Part shown: one piece after another, positions 6,819-6,949 of the stretch
Layout: the number at the start of each line of letters is the position of its first letter
How positions within the stretch are numbered: the stretch's first letter is position 1
Assembly (NCBI GenBank): GCA_016926315.1
Contig: JAFGOU010000341.1
Span: forward strand, 1 to 6,949
Direction: 5' to 3'
Source of the DNA: Chitinispirillaceae bacterium
GTDB taxonomy: Bacteria; Fibrobacterota; Chitinivibrionia; Chitinivibrionales; Chitinispirillaceae
Length of the DNA stretch: 6,949 nucleotides
Notes under the pieces: model-generated
Told to the model about the DNA's origin: nothing
The model's database searches: none
What the model saw: only the letters and a program-made list of their open reading frames with translations
Position numbers and translations under genes: made by a program

Positions 6819-6820
6819 TA
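6802..6820. promoter_or_regulatory. Operator-like near-palindrome
   Basis: Nine-base arms meet around G6811. TAACCATGT and ACATGTTTA pair at 8 of 9 positions, and the inner CATGT/ACATG is perfect. A symmetrical site with a one-base centre cannot form a stable hairpin, so a dimeric DNA-binding protein is more likely than RNA structure. It sits 14 bases before the start of the 35-codon frame. Confidence 0.35.
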
Positions 6821-6833
6821 ACCCGGAGTATTC

Positions 6834-6941
6834 ATGAATTTTGTTGAAGAGTTGAAAAAATTCCATGAAACAAATACAATTTCACCGCGGAGGCCTGTAT
6901 TGAGCCTGTCGAAATACGCAGAGTGCGCAGAGAAAAAATGA
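6834..6941 (+). CDS. Possible small protein or gene remnant, C-terminal half encoded by the repeat
   Basis: ATG 6834 opens 35 codons ending at TGA 6939-6941. GGAG (6825-6828) lies 5 bases upstream, a reasonable ribosome binding site. The first 16 residues, MNFVEELKKFHETNTI, look like an ordinary charged amphipathic helix. Residues 17-35 come almost entirely from repeat copy 2 and read SPRRPVLSLSKYAECAEKK. SLSK- and AEKK-like strings are familiar as translations of dispersed bacterial repeats, so this half is probably not an evolved protein domain. One reading is a small gene cut short by arrival of the repeat; the opening helix followed by IS would suit the start of a helix-turn-helix regulator, but that is speculation. 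An overlapping ATG (6938) could open another gene beyond the window. Confidence 0.3.
   Translation: MNFVEELKKFHETNTISPRRPVLSLSKYAECAEKK
6883..6936. repeat. Composite intergenic repeat, copy 2
   Basis: The outer element is three 9-base units: CCGCGGAGG (6885-6893), CGCAGAGTG (6917-6925) and CGCAGAGAA (6926-6934). A 23-base inner element (6894-6916, core TTGAGCCTGTCGAAATA) sits exactly at the boundary of units 1 and 2. GTATT (6897-6901) and AATAC (6913-6917) form a 5-base stem around it. Outer units of the CGCAGAG type and the TTGAGCCTGTCGAA core each resemble dispersed repeats I know from many environmental genomes. This copy is the cleaner of the two and forms the end of the 35-codon frame. 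Confidence 0.85.
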
Positions 6942-6949
6942 GGATGACC

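Larger units (their letters stand above)
6569..6949. other. Gene-poor region upstream of the mannanase
   Basis: These 381 bases have no large gene on either strand. From left to right they hold the mannanase leader with its ribosome binding site and a short hairpin, repeat copy 1, an A+T-rich stretch (6719-6788), a TTGACA hexamer with an overlapping near-palindrome, a 35-codon reading frame, and repeat copy 2 inside that frame. A sampled 60-base line (6721-6780) has 23 G or C, against 35 in dnaB (2281-2340) and 27 in the mannanase (6181-6240). I found no convincing -10/-35 pair for the mannanase. Confidence 0.7.

Noticed and set aside
6665..6936. CRISPR array
   Set aside because: Only two divergent copies exist with a 164-base gap, and no spacers of uniform length or cas genes are present.

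Overview
The window looks like a chromosomal segment of a Gram-negative bacterium. The evidence is an MlaE/MlaF-type outer-membrane lipid transport pair and an exported mannanase whose C-terminal tail resembles a secretion-sorting domain of the kind used in the Fibrobacterota/Bacteroidota group. A Fibrobacterota-like host is my best guess, but it rests mainly on that tail and on the polysaccharide-degrading lifestyle. No rRNA or other phylogenetic marker was compared.

Bases 1-4762 hold five same-strand genes packed as one operon: coaBC (5' end missing at the window edge), a family 4 uracil-DNA glycosylase, the replicative helicase dnaB, the permease mlaE and the ATPase mlaF. Spacings are 4 bases, a 17-base overlap, a 4-base overlap (TTGA) and 6 bases. 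No promoter is visible between them, so the operon promoter should lie upstream of the window. The operon joins coenzyme A synthesis, base-excision repair, replication and envelope lipid transport. The mlaD substrate-binding gene that usually follows mlaEF is absent here: mlaF ends in two abutting hairpins and meets a convergent gene 63 bases on.

Bases 4826-6568 on the minus strand encode a secreted two-domain glycoside hydrolase: signal peptide, CBM35/CBM6-like module, GH26 beta-mannanase-type catalytic domain with both catalytic glutamates recognisable, and a sorting-like C-terminal tail. Its base composition is visibly lower in G+C than that of the operon.

Bases 6569-6949 contain no large gene. 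They hold the mannanase leader, two copies 218 bases apart of a 54-base composite repeat, a near-palindrome beside a TTGACA hexamer, and a 35-codon reading frame with a good ribosome binding site whose second half is encoded by the repeat. The composite repeat is the most unusual item: a 9-base-period repeat (CGCAGAG-type units) is split exactly at a unit boundary by a different 23-base element. I see no defence system, CRISPR array, integrase, transposase, tRNA or rRNA. The window is mostly conserved housekeeping genes, with the novelty confined to the right-hand 380 bases and the operon/mannanase junction.
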